Assembly: GCA_003241685.1 (NCBI GenBank)
Contig: QFPJ01000053.1
Span: forward strand, 1-14,909
Direction: 5' to 3'
Length of the DNA stretch: 14,909 bases
DNA from: Sphingopyxis macrogoltabida
GTDB taxonomy: Bacteria; Pseudomonadota; Alphaproteobacteria; Sphingomonadales; Sphingomonadaceae
Below, one piece after another: positions 12,347 to 14,909 of the stretch; positions within the stretch are counted from its first letter, which is position 1, and each line of letters opens with the position of its first letter. A program made the translations under genes and the position numbers. The notes under the pieces are model-generated. The model was not told the DNA's origin. It saw only the letters and a program-made list of their open reading frames with translations, and made no database searches.

Positions 12347-13959
12347 CTGCCCCCCATCTCGCTCAGCGACGGCGTTCCCGGCGCGACGGCGGGCTCGCTC
12401 CAGCTCAGCACCGGCTTGCGCGCCGCCTGCGTTTCGTCAAGCCGCGCGCGCGGCGCGAAATGCGGCGCCGACTTCAGCCCCGGATCGCCGTTCTTCGCGC
12501 GCAGCGCAACGCTGCGCAGCGCCCCGATGAACTGGTCGAGCACCGCCTTGCTCTCGGTCTCGGTCGGCTCGATCAGCATCGCGCCATGAACGACGAGCGG
12601 GAAATAGACGGTCATCGGATGATAGCCCTCGTCGATGATCCCCTTGGCGATATCGAGCGTCGAGAAACCCTCGGCCAGCCCCTCGTCGGTGAACAGCGCC
12701 TCGTGCATGCACGGCCCCGACCCGCCGAACGGCGCGTCGAGCACATCCTCCAGGCTGCGCAGGATATAGTTGGCGTTGAGCACCGCGTCTTCCGCCACCT
12801 GTTTCAGCCCGTCGGCCCCGTGGCTGAGGATATAGGCGAGCGCGCGGGTGAACATGCCCATCTGGCCGTGGAAGGCGGTCATGCGGCCGAAGGTGTCGGG
12901 ATGCGCCTCGTCCGCGCTTTCCTCCTCGATCAGCTTGAACGAGAAGCCTGCCCCGGACTCCGATCCGGGGTCGGCGTAGCGCGCCGAATAGGGGATCGGG
13001 CCATAGGGCGCGAGCGCCTCGGACAGCACGACCGGGCCCGAGCCGGGGCCGCCGCCGCCGTGCGGGGTGGAGAAGGTCTTGTGGAGGTTGATGTGCATCG
13101 CATCGACGCCCAGGTCGCCCGGGCGCACCCGTCCGACGATCGCGTTGAAATTGGCGCCGTCGCAATAGACGTAGCCGCCCGCCGCGTGCACCGCGTCCGA
13201 AATCGCCTTCATGTCGCGCTCGAACAGGCCGCAGGTGTTGGGGTTGGTGATCATCACGCCCGCGACATCGGGTCCGAGCCGGGCCTTCAACGCCTCCAGA
13301 TCGACGCGGCCTTCCCTGGTCGCCGGAATATCCTCGACCGAGAAGCCGGCGAAGGCCGCGGTCGCGGGATTGGTGCCGTGCGCGCTTTCGGGAACCAGCA
13401 GCACGCGCCGATCCTCGCCGCGCGCCGCGAGTGCGGCCTTGATGCACAGGATGCCGCACAGTTCGCCATGCGCGCCGGCCTTGGGCGTCATGGCAACGCC
13501 GTGCATGCCGGTGAGCTTGATCAGCCAGACCGCGAGTTCGTTAATGACGGCGAGCGCGCCCTGTACCGTTTCCTGCGGCTGAAGCGGATGGATGTCGGCG
13601 AAACCCGGCATCCGCGCGACCTTTTCGTTGAGGCGCGGATTATGCTTCATCGTGCACGACCCGAGCGGGAAGAGGCCGAGGTCGATGGCGTAATTCTGGC
13701 GCGACAGGCGCGTGTAGTGGCGCACCGTCTCGCCTTCGCTCAGCCCCGGCAGGCCGATCGGCGCCGAACGCGCGAGAGCGCCGAGGTCGAACACCGGCGC
13801 ATCCTCGTCGAAATCGACGCCGGTCGTCTCGTTCGATCCAATTTCGAAAATCAGCGGCTCTTCCAGCATCAGCGCGCGATTGCCGGTAAAGGTCGTGCTG
13901 TCGTCGGCACCGCCCGCCCGCATTTCGGGACGCCAGCCGGTGGGGTTGAGCGCGGTCAT
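12343..13959 (-). CDS. gcvPB: Glycine dehydrogenase (decarboxylating) subunit 2
   Basis: The PLP-carrying half of the split P-protein of the glycine cleavage system. With GcvPA it decarboxylates glycine and passes the aminomethyl group to the lipoyl arm of GcvH. The protein is 538 aa. The pyridoxal phosphate lysine is K294 in HINLHKTFSTPHGGGGPGSG. Other landmarks are FPLGSCTMKHNP, TPKAGAHGELCGI, VPESAHGTNPATA, NTCGLFE and the C-terminal VHGAMLIEPTETES. ATG 13959 overlaps the gcvPA stop codon as ATGA and has a perfect GGAGGTG upstream (minus strand). A 20-bp palindrome (12951-12970) lies in the coding sequence and encodes part of ADPGSESGAG, in a loop ahead of FSFKLIEEE. The C-terminal 40 residues are less conserved. 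Confidence 0.97.
   Translation of the reverse strand: MTALNPTGWRPEMRAGGADDSTTFTGNRALMLEEPLIFEIGSNETTGVDFDEDAPVFDLGALARSAPIGLPGLSEGETVRHYTRLSRQNYAIDLGLFPLGSCTMKHNPRLNEKVARMPGFADIHPLQPQETVQGALAVINELAVWLIKLTGMHGVAMTPKAGAHGELCGILCIKAALAARGEDRRVLLVPESAHGTNPATAAFAGFSVEDIPATREGRVDLEALKARLGPDVAGVMITNPNTCGLFERDMKAISDAVHAAGGYVYCDGANFNAIVGRVRPGDLGVDAMHINLHKTFSTPHGGGGPGSGPVVLSEALAPYGPIPYSARYADPGSESGAGFSFKLIEEESADEAHPDTFGRMTAFHGQMGMFTRALAYILSHGADGLKQVAEDAVLNANYILRSLEDVLDAPFGGSGPCMHEALFTDEGLAEGFSTLDIAKGIIDEGYHPMTVYFPLVVHGAMLIEPTETESKAVLDQFIGALRSVALRAKNGDPGLKSAPHFAPRARLDETQAARKPVLSWSEPAVAPGTPSLSEMGGS
12951..12970. repeat. Repeat-like palindrome inside gcvPB
   Basis: CCCCGGA-CTCCGA-TCCGGGG is a perfect 7+7 inverted repeat. 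Together with the next two bases it shares the 13-mer CCGATCCGGGGTC with the inverse of the right arm of the intergenic repeat at 9131-9156, and the adjoining CCGGA also matches. It is in frame and encodes roughly PGSESG. This suggests a repeat unit inside a coding sequence, but a chance match in GC-rich DNA is possible. Confidence 0.5.
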
Positions 13960-14909
13960 GCCAGCACCTCCTTCAGCGCCGCGGCAAAGGCGGCGACATC
14001 CTCCGCCGTCGCGGTCTCGGTCACGGCGACGACCAGCCCGTTGGCAAGGCCGTCGTTGCCGGGATAGAGGCGGCCCAGCGAGACGCCGCCCAATATGTCG
14101 CGTTCCGCCAGTTCGTGAACCACCGGACGCGCTTCACGCGGGAGCCGCAGGGTGAATTCGTTGAAGAAGGCGCCGTTCAGCACCGACACGCCCGGCACCG
14201 TCGCCAGTTCGGCCGCCGCCGCCTGCGCGCGGCCATGGTTGATCGCCGCCAGCCGGCGCAGCCCGGCCTCGCCCAGCAAGGTCATGTGGATGCTGAACGC
14301 CAGCGCGCAAAGCCCCGAGTTGGTGCAGATATTGCTGGTCGCCTTTTCGCGGCGGATATGCTGTTCGCGCGTCGACAGGGTCAGCACGAAACCGCGCTTG
14401 CCGTTCGCGTCGACGGTCTCGCCGCACAGGCGCCCCGGCATCTGGCGGACATATTTAGCCTTGCACGCGAAAAGCCCCACATAGGGTCCCCCGAACTGGA
14501 GGCCGACGCCCAGCGACTGCCCCTCGCCCACCACGATGTCGGCGCCCATTTCACCCGGCGATCGGATCAGGCCGAGCGCGACGGGTTCGGTGACGACCGC
14601 GATCAGCAGCGCCCCCGCCGCCTGACAGGCGCTTGCCAGCGCGCTCATGTCGTCGATGCGGCCCAGAATGTCAGGATATTGGACGACGACGCAGCTCGTT
14701 TCCTTGTCGATCGCCGCTGCCAGCGCCGCCCAGTCGGTGCCGGGGACCAGGTCGGGATCGCCATCGACCAGGCTGTCGCCGGTATATTTCGCCATCGTCC
14801 GCGCGACGCTGCGATAGTGGGGGTGCAGTCCCGTCGACAGCAACGCCTTGCCCCGCCGGGTGATGCGGCGCGCCATGACGATCGCTTCCCAGCAGGCGGT
14901 CGATCCGTC
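13956..14909 (-). CDS. gcvPA: Glycine dehydrogenase (decarboxylating) subunit 1, 5' end outside window
   Basis: Partial gene: 317 codons plus the stop are inside the window, and the frame stays open to the right edge. About 130 N-terminal residues are missing compared with the usual length near 450. The visible part begins DGSTACWEAIVMARR, the usual start of the PLP-fold core. It continues with LLSTGLHPHYRSV, GEGQSLGVGLQFGGPYVGLF, RMPGRL-type MPGRLCGETVDANGKRGFVL and EQHIRREKATSNICTNSGLCAL, all typical of the family. GcvPA pairs with GcvPB, encoded directly after with a 4-nt ATGA overlap. An internal ATG at 14876 is not the start. gcvT and gcvH are expected further right, outside the window. 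Confidence 0.97.
   Translation of the reverse strand, partial: DGSTACWEAIVMARRITRRGKALLSTGLHPHYRSVARTMAKYTGDSLVDGDPDLVPGTDWAALAAAIDKETSCVVVQYPDILGRIDDMSALASACQAAGALLIAVVTEPVALGLIRSPGEMGADIVVGEGQSLGVGLQFGGPYVGLFACKAKYVRQMPGRLCGETVDANGKRGFVLTLSTREQHIRREKATSNICTNSGLCALAFSIHMTLLGEAGLRRLAAINHGRAQAAAAELATVPGVSVLNGAFFNEFTLRLPREARPVVHELAERDILGGVSLGRLYPGNDGLANGLVVAVTETATAEDVAAFAAALKEVLA

Overview
The window is GC-rich chromosomal DNA from an alphaproteobacterium, most likely a sphingomonad (Sphingopyxis/Sphingomonas-like). This rests on the gatB/yqeY-dnaG-rpoD order, the DnaG and RpoD sequences, a CtrA-like box, and dispersed palindromes of the CCCGCGAAAGCGGG type. It is mostly core chromosome, with one small cassette that looks inserted.

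Left part (+ strand, 1-4970): a GatB/YqeY-domain protein, then a short DUF559 (Vsr-like PD-(D/E)XK) endonuclease gene, then dnaG (primase) and rpoD (housekeeping sigma), closed by a strong intrinsic terminator. The DUF559 gene lies between two inverted 37-bp copies (36/37 identical) of a palindromic repeat. The right copy ends 4 bp before dnaG, carries its Shine-Dalgarno sequence, and could fold over it. The 3' part of dnaG holds a low-GC patch rich in uncommon codons, with heat-shock-like and TATAAT promoter motifs. This recalls the internal rpoD promoter known from the E. coli operon.

Middle (4970-9218): a 101-aa PspC-domain membrane protein sits behind a textbook sigma-54 promoter, with a dyad and two phased A-tracts upstream. 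It is followed by a hypothetical protein of a sphingomonad-type family, a MoxR-family AAA ATPase preceded by a perfect 8+8 dyad, and a convergent soluble chemoreceptor with a C-terminal sensor domain and a CtrA-like site upstream. A 415-bp intergenic stretch then carries two different head-to-head pairs of palindromic repeats.

Right part (- strand, 9219-14909): an acyl-CoA synthetase stands alone. The tail of a glycine-cleavage operon reads leftward as gcvPA (5' end outside the window), gcvPB, a small membrane protein, an ABA4-like membrane protein and a DUF938 methyltransferase-like protein. Three of its four junctions overlap by 4 nt, so the last three genes are probably co-translated with the glycine decarboxylase subunits. 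A 20-bp palindrome related to an intergenic repeat is embedded in frame in gcvPB.

The best candidate for something under-described is the endonuclease cassette between inverted palindromes at 526-959 and its physical coupling to dnaG expression. The second is the sigma-54 control region of the stand-alone PspC gene.
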